A stretch of 64,000 nucleotides of DNA, taken from NCBI GenBank assembly GCA_964577825.1, contig CAZOBJ010000004.1, positions 4,266 to 68,265 of the forward strand, in the 5' to 3' direction. This stretch comes from CAZOBJ01 sp964577825 (lineage in GTDB: Bacteria; Planctomycetota; SZUA-567; JAFGNG01). This document shows, piece by piece, positions 44,319 to 52,928 of this stretch. Position 1 is the first letter of the stretch. Every line of letters starts with the position of its first letter. Below the pieces are notes generated by a model that ran no database searches, was not told the origin of the DNA, and saw only the letters and a program-made list of their open reading frames with translations. The translations under genes and the position numbers were made by a program.

Positions 44319-44366
44319 GCTTACGAATCGCGGCGCAATCCGCGCGCAGAGAGGTCGCGCGCCTAT

Positions 44367-45104
44367 CTAGGGCTTCTTGCCCGAGGCGCCCGCGTAGATC
44401 GCGAAGGCCTCGGCCCCGTCCAGCCCAAGCCCGGCGTTCAGGGCGTCGTCGTCGAACGCGCCCACCGTGCATGCGCCTGCGCCGATGGCCTCGGAGGCGA
44501 GGTACAGATTCTGGCCCACGTGGCCCGCGTCCAGGAACAGATACCGGTACCCCCGCTGTCCGTAGCGCCAGGTCATGCGCGCGGGCACGGCCACCCACAC
44601 GAGGGTCACCGCGGCCTGGGCGACAAAGGACTGGTCGTAGCACGCGGCCATGATCTCGCGCGCGGGTCCGGGACCGGTGCACAGGACCAGGAGCTCGTGC
44701 GAGAGTGCCAGGTACTGGTACAGCCCCTCTTCAAGCCCCTCTACTCGATTCGCGAGCACATAGGTTTCGAACGCGTGGCGCGCGCCCGCGCTGGGCACGG
44801 TGCGCAGGGTGGTGTGGCCGCCGACCACGGACTTCACGCCCTGGGTGCACCAGAGCAGGAACGCGAGCTCTTCGCGCGTGAAGGGCTGCGGGGCGTACTC
44901 GCGCAGGCTGGCGCGCTGGTCGGTCAGTGTGCGCCAGTCTACGGTCGGGTTCAGCAGGTGCGCCCCTCCCGGCAAGGACAGTACGCGCGCGCCCTCCGGG
45001 CGGGATGGCTCCAGGGAGGGCGGTGATCCGGTGCGCCCGGCGCTCGCGGCGGGTTGGCCCGGCCGGGTATCGGCCAGGAAACGCGGTCCGATCTCTTTGG
45101 CCAT
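44367..45104 (-). CDS. SagB-type nitroreductase-fold oxidoreductase
   Basis: 245 residues. It has the flavin-dependent nitroreductase fold of the SagB/ThcOx group: RASLREYAPQPFTREELAFLLW near residue 65, RTVPSAGARHAFETYVLANRVEG, and GHVGQNLYLASEAIGAGACTVG near the C-terminus. These FMN enzymes oxidise azolines in peptide natural products, but stand-alone members with other roles are common in anaerobes. No cyclodehydratase, precursor peptide or maturation gene is nearby, so a role in peptide modification is not supported here. It converges with the Mth938-like gene and is divergent from the redox operon that begins at 45353. Confidence 0.9.
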   Translation of the reverse strand: MAKEIGPRFLADTRPGQPAASAGRTGSPPSLEPSRPEGARVLSLPGGAHLLNPTVDWRTLTDQRASLREYAPQPFTREELAFLLWCTQGVKSVVGGHTTLRTVPSAGARHAFETYVLANRVEGLEEGLYQYLALSHELLVLCTGPGPAREIMAACYDQSFVAQAAVTLVWVAVPARMTWRYGQRGYRYLFLDAGHVGQNLYLASEAIGAGACTVGAFDDDALNAGLGLDGAEAFAIYAGASGKKP

Positions 45105-45270
45105 AGGGATGGTCCTCCTCGTCCGTATCGGTCCGTCTCGGCCCGGGCGCGCTGGCCAGGGCCCTACGGGTGCACATCATAACTCTCGGGGCAATTCCCG
45201 TGCCCGCATTTGCCGGCAAGCCGGATTCGCAGGCTCCGGACAAGGGCGCCGGCCACGAGGCGAGAAACCG

Positions 45271-45300
45271 TTGGCATGAGGCCGGTCCATGGTGTATACT
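45271..45300 (+). promoter_or_regulatory. Probable sigma-70 promoter of the ten-gene redox operon
   Basis: TTGGCA (45271-45276) and TATACT (45295-45300) are 18 bases apart and lie about 50 bases before the first start codon at 45353. It is the only good promoter I can see for the operon 45353-56510, whose inner junctions leave almost no room for others. Confidence 0.55.
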
Positions 45301-45352
45301 GCGCGAGACGCGACGGGTGAGGAGTTCGTGCAGAGCTTTGAGAGGGAGCAGA

Positions 45353-46363
45353 ATGAGCGGTGCGCACGTATCGAGGAGCGCTGCGGCTGCGGTGTTGGCG
45401 CTTGTGCTTGTGTCCTGTCCGGCCTACGGCCATCTGTGCAACGACGTGTTCGCGCAGGCCCAGGACAACCTGGCGGTCAAGGTCGACATTCGCGACGGGC
45501 AGCTGCGCATTGGCGACCAGGCGTCCTTCCGCGTGTATCTGCTCAACACCATGGATCGGAACATCGAGGAGATTCGCCTGCGGGTGAAGTCGAACGAGTT
45601 CGCCGCGCGCGTCGAGCCCAGCCCGAACTGGACCCGATTTCCGGTCCTGCGTACGGCCAAGCGGGGCGGGCAGAAGCAGTACTTCACCGTGACCTTGCGC
45701 CGCAAGCCCGGGGTGCCCGACGGCGCCTACAAGATCGGGCTGGAGCTGTACAGCGAGCGCCAGAACCGCGCGTTCAAGACCGTGAGCCTGGACGAGGCCG
45801 CCGGGCTGCTGCGCCTGCCCACGACGAAGCAGGTGAAGGTGGACGGCAAGGCCTGGCGCGAGGAATGGGGCGGCGAGTACGTGTGCGTGGTGCAGGGGAT
45901 GCACCTGTACGAGCGGCAGGGGCGATACTTCGAGAACCGACCCGCGCGGGCGCCGACCCGGTTCCGCCTCTCCTGCGACGAGGAGTATCTCTACTGCCTG
46001 CTGGTGCTCGAAGGCGTCGGCGACGCGGGCCGAGACGTTGGTACCATCTATGCGGCGCCTACGACCGAAGAGGAGCCGGCCTCTTTCCACCTGGACGCGG
46101 TCTCGGGCAAGTACGAGTGCGACCGCGGCACCGAAGGCATCGAAGTCAAGGACTGCGGTTCGGTGCCGGACAGGCCGGACAAGCGGATGTACGAGTGCAA
46201 GATTCCCCGCGCGCTTCTGGGCGTTGAGGGCGCAAAGACCTTCTACCTCAACTTCACCCGGACCACCGGCGCCGGGCGGTCCGAGCGCGTGGCCTTCTGG
46301 CGCGGCAACCCGATCTCGGTGCGCACTCCGGTCGCCTACGGCCAGTTCGCCATCGACGACTGA
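45353..46363 (+). CDS. Exported protein with Ig-like and CBM9/DOMON-like domains
   Basis: 336 residues from ATG 45353, after GAGAGGGAG. A signal peptide covers about residues 1-26 (SAAAAVLALVLVSCPAYG). An Ig-like domain follows (VDIRDGQLRIGDQASFRVYL; DGAYKIGLELYS). The C-terminal half, from KVDGKAWREEW, resembles the CBM9/DOMON beta-sandwich (RLSCDEEYLYCLLVLEG; FYLNFTRTTG) that binds sugars or haem. It is the first gene of the operon and ends 2 bp before the next start. Its location is extracytoplasmic. It could be a haem-carrying electron-transfer component or a sensor, but haem ligands cannot be assigned from the sequence. Confidence 0.7.
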   Translation: MSGAHVSRSAAAAVLALVLVSCPAYGHLCNDVFAQAQDNLAVKVDIRDGQLRIGDQASFRVYLLNTMDRNIEEIRLRVKSNEFAARVEPSPNWTRFPVLRTAKRGGQKQYFTVTLRRKPGVPDGAYKIGLELYSERQNRAFKTVSLDEAAGLLRLPTTKQVKVDGKAWREEWGGEYVCVVQGMHLYERQGRYFENRPARAPTRFRLSCDEEYLYCLLVLEGVGDAGRDVGTIYAAPTTEEEPASFHLDAVSGKYECDRGTEGIEVKDCGSVPDRPDKRMYECKIPRALLGVEGAKTFYLNFTRTTGAGRSERVAFWRGNPISVRTPVAYGQFAIDD

Positions 46364-46365
46364 CC

Positions 46366-46992
46366 ATGCAGCGCTGCGTGCGATTGTTCACCCTTGCATG
46401 CCTGTGGATGGCCGCCGCGGGCGTCGGCCCGAGGCTACAGGCCGCGCAGACGGCGCGCCTGGTGCTCGCGCCCGCGCCCGCGGGCCTGCTCGCCGAGACG
46501 CGGGACCGTCCGACCGTGGCGCCCGGGCCCGACCAGGCGGCCGTGGTCGGCCGCCTGAGCCCGCAGGGCTTCGCCATTCAGGCGGTCGAGCACCTGTCCC
46601 TGCAAGGCCCTGACGGCGCGCCGATTCCCTTCCTGGTCGAGCGAGGGTCGCTGTCCGGAGAATGGGAGATCGAGTCCCTGCGCATCGCATTCCTGCTGCC
46701 CGCCGACCGAGCGCAGCCGGGCACGGCCTGCCGGGTGGTCTGGGGTCCGGACGTGACCGGGCGGGGACAGACCGTCGACGCGTTCCGCGTGGACCCCGAG
46801 GCGGTGGACCGCGTGCTCACTTTCCGGGTGGAGGCCGGACCGCCCGCGGGCGAGGCCGAGTCCGTGGCCACGATCGAGGTGCGCGCCGACAGCTACGCGG
46901 ACTACTACGGCCTGTGGTATCTGCTGCCCATCGGAACCGTGTTCGTCCTGCTCACCGTGCGAAAGATCCGCGCCCGTGACCGAACTGCTTGA
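46366..46992 (+). CDS. Exported protein with C-terminal membrane anchor, unknown
   Basis: 208 residues. A signal peptide (RLFTLACLWMAAAGVGPRLQ) is followed by about 150 residues of beta-rich sequence with no motif that I recognise. A single C-terminal transmembrane segment (YLLPIGTVFVLLTV) has a short basic tail (RKIRARD), so the body lies outside and is tethered to the inner membrane. The 3' end overlaps the next gene by 17 bp and the start is 2 bp after the previous stop. Its fixed place beside a NapH-like iron-sulfur protein suggests an accessory subunit of that membrane complex. No function can be named. Confidence 0.75.
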   Translation: MQRCVRLFTLACLWMAAAGVGPRLQAAQTARLVLAPAPAGLLAETRDRPTVAPGPDQAAVVGRLSPQGFAIQAVEHLSLQGPDGAPIPFLVERGSLSGEWEIESLRIAFLLPADRAQPGTACRVVWGPDVTGRGQTVDAFRVDPEAVDRVLTFRVEAGPPAGEAESVATIEVRADSYADYYGLWYLLPIGTVFVLLTVRKIRARDRTA

Positions 46993-48475
46993 ACCCGTTT
47001 TCGGTGCTCTGCGGCCGCTCACGAGCCCCTTCCTGGCCCTGGCGGTCACGCTGCTGCTGCCCGTGTTGCGGCGGATGCCCACCCGCAGGGCCCTCGTGCT
47101 GGGCCTCGTGGCGATGGGCGCCATGTTTGCGGGCTATCATGCTCTCGTCGCCTATCCGCGCGCGTCGCGGTGGCTGGCCGCCTCGGAGAGCCCGTTCGCG
47201 GCGGCGTATCTGGTGATCATCCTGCCCGCGCTCCTCCTCCCTCGACGCGGCTGGTACCGTCTGCATCTGATCGTCCCCGCGGCCTGCGTCGCGTTTCTGG
47301 CGGTCGGGGTCTACGACGGGTACCGGTCCGTGCCCGCGGGAGAAGAGGGGTTCTACTGGCTTCTGGTTCGGCCCGTGTGGGTGGCCGTGGGGGTCGCCAG
47401 CGCCCTGGTGCTCGTGCGCGGGTTGTTCTCGTTGCCTACATTTCGCAAGGTGGTGCGGATCAGCTGCGCCCTCGTCTTGCTGTACGGCGGGTTCGCTCTG
47501 CGCGCGGACTACCAGGATTACCAGGCCATGCGCGAGCGCCGCGCGGAGGCGAGCGACGACGTCATGACCATCAGCGAGACGTCGCCGGTCATGCGCACGG
47601 ATCGGCGGCTGTCGTTTCTTCTGTCCGCGCCGTGCCGGTTTTCCGCGGACGGGGGCTATGTGCAGGGCTGCAACATGGAGCTCTTGCAGCGGCTCATGCA
47701 GATCGACGGCACGAAGCTCGCCGAGCGCGACCCCGGCGCGCTGGCCGCTCTGGAGATGGGCCTGGGCGCGGGGGCCTTTCTGGTCATCTTCGCGTTCATC
47801 ACCGCGCGATGGACATGCGGGTGGCTGTGTCCCCTGAGCGCGCTCGGAGACCTGTTCGATCGAGGCCGGCGCCTCGTGGGCGCGCCGCACCTCAAGCCCG
47901 CGCAGCCGGTCAAGCTCGCGTACCTGTTCAGCGGCGCCGGGCTGGCCGCGATCGGCCTGGCCATGGCCCGGGCGGTGCCGCACCTGGACGCCGAGGGCAA
48001 GTTCGCCGGGTGCAAGATCCCCCTGTACCCCTTCTGCAAGATCTGCCCCGGCAACCAGGTCTGTCCCGTGGCCGCGGGCGGGCCCGGGGAATGGCCGGGG
48101 CTTCCCGGCTGGGAGTGGGCGCTCGGGTACTTCCGCGTGGGCGTGGCGGTGGTGCTGGGGGTTTTCCTGGTCAGCTTCATGGTGGGGCGGCGGCTGTGGT
48201 GCCGGCTGTGCCCCATGGGCATGCTGGCGGGCCTTTTCAGCCGCGGCGGGGCCACCCGGCTGCGCAAGGACGCGACCAAGTGCAACCAGTGCGGCGCGTG
48301 CGCGGAGGTGTGCCCCATGGACATCGACCGGGTGCGCGCGGAGATGTCCGACGCGGACGTGAGCAGCTACGACTGCGTCCTGTGCCTGCAGTGCGTGGCC
48401 TCCTGCCCGCGCGACGAGTGCCTGTCCGTGGAGCACGGCGGCGCCAGGATTGCGAGCTCGCGCTACGCGCCCTGA
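46976..48475 (+). CDS. NapH/NosR-like polytopic membrane iron-sulfur protein (first)
   Basis: 499 residues from GTG 46976. The first about 170 residues contain five hydrophobic helices. Then come CGWLCP (Cys281, Cys285) and CRLCP (Cys409, Cys412), the paired CxxxCP-type motifs of NapH, NosR and CcoG proteins at membrane helix ends, plus an extra cysteine group (Cys346, Cys354, Cys357, Cys363). The C-terminus holds two classic [4Fe-4S] ferredoxin motifs (Cys436/439/442/446 and Cys467/470/473/477). The protein should pass electrons between the quinone pool or periplasm and cytoplasmic iron-sulfur partners. The following gene is a double-cubane-type reductase, a plausible acceptor through its activase. 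Confidence 0.88.
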   Translation: MTELLEPVFGALRPLTSPFLALAVTLLLPVLRRMPTRRALVLGLVAMGAMFAGYHALVAYPRASRWLAASESPFAAAYLVIILPALLLPRRGWYRLHLIVPAACVAFLAVGVYDGYRSVPAGEEGFYWLLVRPVWVAVGVASALVLVRGLFSLPTFRKVVRISCALVLLYGGFALRADYQDYQAMRERRAEASDDVMTISETSPVMRTDRRLSFLLSAPCRFSADGGYVQGCNMELLQRLMQIDGTKLAERDPGALAALEMGLGAGAFLVIFAFITARWTCGWLCPLSALGDLFDRGRRLVGAPHLKPAQPVKLAYLFSGAGLAAIGLAMARAVPHLDAEGKFAGCKIPLYPFCKICPGNQVCPVAAGGPGEWPGLPGWEWALGYFRVGVAVVLGVFLVSFMVGRRLWCRLCPMGMLAGLFSRGGATRLRKDATKCNQCGACAEVCPMDIDRVRAEMSDADVSSYDCVLCLQCVASCPRDECLSVEHGGARIASSRYAP

Positions 48476-48488
48476 GGGAGGCCGGCAG

Positions 48489-49739
48489 ATGGCCGATCAA
48501 TTCGACCCCCGGTATCGTCTTGCGCCGCGCCAGACCGAGGACCCCGGCGCGCGGCGTCGCGCGCGCATGCTCCTGGAGCAACAGCGCGACCGCCTGCGCG
48601 AGATCCCCCGGCGGCCCGAGAACATCGGCCGGTTCGAGGCCTGGGCCGAGGGCCGCGACCTGCCCGATGACCGGCCGCGGATCGGAACGCTCTGCACGCT
48701 GATACCCTTTGAACTCGTGTACGCGCTGGGAGGGCTGCCCGTGCGCCTGGGCTGCGGCAACGCGGCGCTCGTGCAGCGCGGCGAGGAGGTGCTCACCGGC
48801 GACGTGTGTCCCCTGGCCAAGGCGAGCTTCGCCTCTTTCCTGGATCCGCAGGGGCCGGCCGGAGGATGCGCGGCCGTGGTGCTGCCCAGCTCGTGCGACG
48901 CGAAGCGCAAGCTGGGCGAGATCCTGGCCGACTTTTCGCCCACGTTCGTGTTCAACCTCCCTCCGGAGCAGGACGCGCATCGGTACGGCCGATTCGCGGC
49001 CGACGAGGTCGCGCGCCTGGCGCAGTTCCTCGCCAGGGTCCTGGGCCGCCGCTTGACGCGCCGATCCCTGCGCCGGGCCGTGCGCGAGGGTCGCCGCCGG
49101 ACCGCGCTCGTGCGCGCGCTCCAGGACGCTCGAGCGCGAGAACCCGGCGCCCTGTCGGTGCGGGACTTCTTCCTGATCCTGCAGGCGCTGCATCAGGGCG
49201 CGGATCCGCAGGACTGGGCGCGCGAGGCCTCGCGCGTACTCGAGTGGGCGCGCGCCTATCGGCCGGAGCGGCCGCGCATGCGTCCCCGGCTGGTGCTCAC
49301 GGGTGCGCCGCTTCAGTGGCCGAACTTCAAGCTCCTGCACCTCATCGAGGAAAGCGGCGCGGACGTGGTGGCCGACACCCTTTGCACGGGTGCGCAGAGC
49401 CTGTATGATCCGGTGGTGGCCGACGAGTGGAGCCGGGGCGCGCAGTACCGGTCTCTGGCGCAGCGGTATGTATTCGCGTCCGCATGCCCGTGCTTCATCT
49501 CCCAGGCCACGCGCCTGAGCCGCGTGCTGGACCTGGTGGACGCCACCCGCGCGGACGGGGTGGTGCACCACGGACTGCGGCTGTGCCAGCTATTCGATAT
49601 TGAAACCTACCGGCTCTCCCAGGTGCTCAAGGAGCGCAAGATTCCGTTCCTGCACGTGCGCACGGACTACAGCCTGGAGGACGTCGAGCAGTTGCGGGTT
49701 CGGTTCGAGGCGTTCCTGGAGCAGGTGGAAGGGGTCTGA
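48489..49739 (+). CDS. Double-cubane-cluster-type reductase (HgdB/2-hydroxyacyl-CoA dehydratase D family)
   Basis: 416 residues from ATG 48489, seven bases after GGGAGG. It belongs to the family of 2-hydroxyglutaryl-CoA dehydratase beta-like subunits. Nine cysteines are present (69, 89, 107, 127, 136, 299, 333, 335, 366), notably GDVCPLAK, LPSSCDAKRK and SACPCF. There is one subunit gene and no HgdA-like partner, as in the homodimeric double-cubane-cluster proteins (DCCP) that reduce small molecules after ATP-driven electron transfer. The activase gene starts 14 bp downstream. Acyl-CoA dehydration is an alternative but would normally need a second subunit. Substrate unknown. Confidence 0.85.
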   Translation: MADQFDPRYRLAPRQTEDPGARRRARMLLEQQRDRLREIPRRPENIGRFEAWAEGRDLPDDRPRIGTLCTLIPFELVYALGGLPVRLGCGNAALVQRGEEVLTGDVCPLAKASFASFLDPQGPAGGCAAVVLPSSCDAKRKLGEILADFSPTFVFNLPPEQDAHRYGRFAADEVARLAQFLARVLGRRLTRRSLRRAVREGRRRTALVRALQDARAREPGALSVRDFFLILQALHQGADPQDWAREASRVLEWARAYRPERPRMRPRLVLTGAPLQWPNFKLLHLIEESGADVVADTLCTGAQSLYDPVVADEWSRGAQYRSLAQRYVFASACPCFISQATRLSRVLDLVDATRADGVVHHGLRLCQLFDIETYRLSQVLKERKIPFLHVRTDYSLEDVEQLRVRFEAFLEQVEGV

Positions 49740-49753
49740 CCGAGGAGGCGCGC

Positions 49754-50581
49754 ATGATCGCCGTGGGCCTGGACGTGGGATCGACCACCACGAAGGCGGT
49801 GGTGCTGGAAGACGAGCGCACAGTGCGCGCGGCGTACCTGTGCCCGAGCGGAGACCTGCCCGCGGACACGGCCAGGCGGGTCGTGGACGAGGTGCTGGGC
49901 CGCGCAGAGATGACCTCCTCGGACGTGGACGTGGTGGCGACCACCGGGTACGGCCGCCGCCTGGCCGACATCGGCGACGTGGTCATGACCGAGATCAAGG
50001 CCTGCGCGGCCGGGATTCTGTTCGGCCAACCGGAAGGCGAACCCATCCACACGGTGATCGACGTGGGCGGACAGGACACCAAGGTCATCGCCCTGGGCGA
50101 CGCCGGACAGATCGAAGACTTCAGCATGAACGACAAGTGCGCCGCGGGCACCGGGCGGTTTCTGGAGGTCCTCTCGGCCAAGCTGGGCCTCGACTACGAG
50201 GCGTTCGTGGAGGCCGCTTGCGGCGCACAGACCACCATCCAGATGAACGCGACCTGCGCGGTCTTTGCCGAGAGCGAGGTGGTTGGCCTGCTCGCCCGCG
50301 GCGTGGCCAAGGCCGACATCGCCGCAGCTGCGCACGACGCCATGGCCAACCGGATCGCGAGCATGGTCCGGCGCGTGGGCGTACGGGGCCGGTACGCGTT
50401 CGTGGGCGGCGGGGCGCGCAACCGGGCCATGGTCGAGGCGTTGGGCGAGCATCTGAACCAGGCCCTGTACGTGCCCGAGGACGCCCAGCTCGTCGTGGCC
50501 CTGGGCGCGGCCGTGGGCGGCGCGCGCAAGGCGCGCGCCCGCCGGCGGGGCCCCGGAGCGACCGAAAAGGAACAGGCATGA
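49754..50581 (+). CDS. ATP-dependent activase of the HgdC / DCCP-reductase family
   Basis: 275 residues from ATG 49754, after GAGGAGG. It has the ASKHA ATPase fold: GLDVGSTTTKAV (phosphate 1), IDVGGQDTKVI (phosphate 2) and FVGGGARN (adenosine). Cys129 (MNDKCAAGTGRFLE) and Cys168 (MNATCAVFAESEVV) match the two cysteines that bridge the [4Fe-4S] cluster between the subunits of the homodimer in HgdC. The protein binds ATP and fires low-potential electrons into the cluster of its partner, here the 416-residue protein just upstream. Its stop overlaps the next start as ATGA. Family and mechanism are well established; the partner is inferred from adjacency. Confidence 0.95.
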   Translation: MIAVGLDVGSTTTKAVVLEDERTVRAAYLCPSGDLPADTARRVVDEVLGRAEMTSSDVDVVATTGYGRRLADIGDVVMTEIKACAAGILFGQPEGEPIHTVIDVGGQDTKVIALGDAGQIEDFSMNDKCAAGTGRFLEVLSAKLGLDYEAFVEAACGAQTTIQMNATCAVFAESEVVGLLARGVAKADIAAAAHDAMANRIASMVRRVGVRGRYAFVGGGARNRAMVEALGEHLNQALYVPEDAQLVVALGAAVGGARKARARRRGPGATEKEQA

Positions 50582-51543
50582 GCCGCATCTGCCTGGTGCT
50601 GTGTGTGCTGCCGGGCCTCGTGGCAGGCTGCGGATGCGAGCCCGCGCAAGAGACTGAGCGACTGCGCGTGTTCCACGCCGCGGGCCTGACCCCGCTCCTC
50701 GAGGACGTGCACGAGGCGTGCCGCCGGGACGCGGGCATCGCGCTCGTGGCCGAAGGCAGCGGCAGCCAGGCGGCCTGCCGCAAGCGCACCGAGCTGGGGC
50801 GTCCCTGCGACCTGCTCATGCTCGCGGACAATGCGCTCGTCACCACGCTGCTCCAGGACGTGTGCACCTGGCGCCTGGACTTCGCTCGAGACGAGGTGGT
50901 GCTGGCCGTGGGCCTGCGCGCGCCGGAGGTGGCGCAGGCCGAGGAGGACTGGGCGCAGGTGCTCAGGCGGACCGGACGGCTGGCTCGAGTGGACGAGAAC
51001 CAGGGCCCCATCGGGTACCGGACCCTGCTCGTGTGGAAGCTCGAGGCGGCCCGCCGCGGCCGGCCCGAGCTGTACGACACGCTCGTGGACCGGTGCGACA
51101 AGGTGGTCGACCACGTCAGCCGGCTGCCGCCCCTGTTGCGCCGAGGCGAGATCGACTACGCCTTTGTCTATCGGTCGATCTGCATTGCGCATGACCTGCG
51201 GTTCATTCCTCTGGACCCGGCGGTCAACCTCGGCGATCCGGACCGCGACTACACGTCCGCCAAGGTGACCTACGCCAGGCTCCAGGCCGGGCCGCAGAAG
51301 GAGGTCGAGGTCCGCGGCCGGCCCATCGTGTGGACCCTGACGGTCCCCGATCGAGAGGCGGACGCCGCGCTGGCCGCGCGGTTCGTGCGTTACCTGCTTC
51401 GCGAGCATGCCGGGGCGCTGGACCGCCACGGGTTCCACCCGCTGTCCCCGCCCAGGTTCTACGGCCCGGAGCAGGACTTCGCCGCGTACGAGGCGGTGGC
51501 CGAGCATCGCGGGCCGCTTCGCGCGCCGGGGCAGGACCCATGA
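50578..51543 (+). CDS. Molybdate/tungstate-type substrate-binding lipoprotein
   Basis: 321 residues from ATG 50578, overlapping the activase stop. The lipobox LVAGC puts the lipidated cysteine at residue 18. The mature part follows the WtpA/ModA-like pattern: RLRVFHAAGLTPLLEDV, then GSGSQAACRKRTELG and CDLLMLADNALV, with IDYAFVYRSICIAHDLRFI near residue 200. Such proteins capture molybdate or tungstate outside the inner membrane. Binding residues cannot be proven here, and another oxyanion is possible. The ABC permease and ATPase follow directly with ATGA overlaps, completing the importer. Confidence 0.85.
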   Translation: MSRICLVLCVLPGLVAGCGCEPAQETERLRVFHAAGLTPLLEDVHEACRRDAGIALVAEGSGSQAACRKRTELGRPCDLLMLADNALVTTLLQDVCTWRLDFARDEVVLAVGLRAPEVAQAEEDWAQVLRRTGRLARVDENQGPIGYRTLLVWKLEAARRGRPELYDTLVDRCDKVVDHVSRLPPLLRRGEIDYAFVYRSICIAHDLRFIPLDPAVNLGDPDRDYTSAKVTYARLQAGPQKEVEVRGRPIVWTLTVPDREADAALAARFVRYLLREHAGALDRHGFHPLSPPRFYGPEQDFAAYEAVAEHRGPLRAPGQDP

Positions 51544-52928
51544 GCGCGCCTCAGCGCGCCACCTGGCCGCCCAAGGCCGTGGTCGGCGGACTCTTGGCCC
51601 TGCACGTATTCGGCGTGGCCGTGGCATCCGTCCGAGGTGCGATCTCTCCGATCGAACTCTTCCAGCTCCTGTTGCTTGCGAGCAACGTCCTCATCGGGGT
51701 ATTGATCCTGCGCCGCAGAGTGGACCTGTTGCTCGGCGGCGGGGCGCTGTTTCTCATCGCCGCGCACGCGATGTTCGGGCATCGTCTCGCGCCGGACAGC
51801 CTGACCAGCGGCGCCATCCTCATGGGCAGCCTGCTCGTGCTCTACGTAGGCGTGAAGGTCAATGTGCACCTGCCCGCGCGGTACTGGTTCGCGTTCGTGG
51901 CCAGCTACTTCGCGCTGTACGGCCTCTTCGTGGTCGTGCTGGAGAACGCGGAACCCCTGTTTCTCTTGTTCCTGATGGGCCTGGCTGCGTGCGCGCGCAG
52001 CCTGCGGCTCTTGGCGTACTTCTGGGTGCTGACGTTGAGCTTCACCTTCTGCCAGCCGTATGCGTGGGAGGCGCTCTTCATCGGGTTCTTCGTGCTCACG
52101 GCGCTCTTCACCGCGCGGGGCGCTGGGGGCGCGCGCACGGCCGTTGTGTTCCTGGGCGTGGGGCTGGTTCTTCTCTTCTTCGTGCTGTTCCCGGTCGTGG
52201 TGGTGGTGCTCGGTGAGGATCTGCACAGCCTGGAGCTCGTGCTGCGCGACGCGCGGGTGCGCTCGGCGATCTGGACCACGGTGAAGACGGCCACGCTGTC
52301 CACGGCGCTGCTCGTGGCCTTCGGGGTGCCGCTCGCCTATGCGGTCAGCCGACTGCGCTTCCGGGGGCGCACGCTGTTGCTGTCTTTCATTGACGTGCCC
52401 ATTGTGATCCCGCAGACCGCGGCGGGCATTGCGCTCGTGACCGTGTTCGGCCGGCAGCAGTTCCTGGGGCAACTGATCGAGCGCGGCCTGGGCATCCGGT
52501 TCGACGGCACGCTGTGGGGCATCTGCCTGGCGCAGGTGTTCGTGGCCCTGCCGTTCTTGGCCAAGAGCGCGATCGCGGCCTTCGACGCCGTGCCCCTTAC
52601 CCTGGAGCACGCCGCGCGCGGCCTGGGCGCGGGCGGTTGGGGCGCGTTCGCGCGGGTATCGCTGCCGTTGGCCTCGCGGGGCATCTTCCTGGGCGCGGTG
52701 CTCGCGTGGGCGCGGGCGGCCGGAGAGTTCGGCGCGGTGCTGTTTCTGGCTCCGTCTCCGAAGACCGCGCCCGTGGCCGCGTACGACCGGTTCAACAGCG
52801 TGGGCGTGGTGGAGTCCGGGCCCCTGGTGGCGGTGCTGTTGCTCTTTTCCCTGGCTATGTTCTTCCTGTTGCAGTTCTCCGCGCGCGCCCTGCCCACGGT
52901 GCATGGAGCCCGGGGGGCCGCGGCATGA
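51540..52928 (+). CDS. ABC permease (molybdate/tungstate type) with extra N-terminal membrane domain
   Basis: 462 residues from ATG 51540, overlapping the previous stop. The C-terminal about 240 residues are a normal ModB/WtpB-like permease: VKTATLSTALLVAFGVPLAY, DVPIVIPQTAAGIAL, and the ATPase-docking loop HAARGLGAGGWGAFARVSLP. The first about 210 residues are an additional block of about seven hydrophobic helices (ISPIELFQLLLLASNVLIGV; FAFVASYFALYGLFVVVLEN) that ordinary permeases of about 250 residues lack. The reading frame is continuous across the boundary, so this is a fusion and not two genes. The role of the extra domain is unknown; coupling to the membrane redox proteins of the operon is possible. 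Confidence 0.88.
   Translation: MSAPQRATWPPKAVVGGLLALHVFGVAVASVRGAISPIELFQLLLLASNVLIGVLILRRRVDLLLGGGALFLIAAHAMFGHRLAPDSLTSGAILMGSLLVLYVGVKVNVHLPARYWFAFVASYFALYGLFVVVLENAEPLFLLFLMGLAACARSLRLLAYFWVLTLSFTFCQPYAWEALFIGFFVLTALFTARGAGGARTAVVFLGVGLVLLFFVLFPVVVVVLGEDLHSLELVLRDARVRSAIWTTVKTATLSTALLVAFGVPLAYAVSRLRFRGRTLLLSFIDVPIVIPQTAAGIALVTVFGRQQFLGQLIERGLGIRFDGTLWGICLAQVFVALPFLAKSAIAAFDAVPLTLEHAARGLGAGGWGAFARVSLPLASRGIFLGAVLAWARAAGEFGAVLFLAPSPKTAPVAAYDRFNSVGVVESGPLVAVLLLFSLAMFFLLQFSARALPTVHGARGAAA

Noticed and set aside
43971..45104. RiPP or azole-peptide biosynthetic cluster around the SagB-type oxidoreductase and the radical SAM gene
   Set aside because: No YcaO cyclodehydratase, precursor peptide, peptidase or exporter is present. 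The radical SAM protein is of PflA-like type without a SPASM domain.
51459..52904. Minus-strand open frame over the ABC permease
   Set aside because: The product is Gln/Glu/Arg/His-rich without any hydrophobic core, the mirror of a leucine-rich membrane protein.
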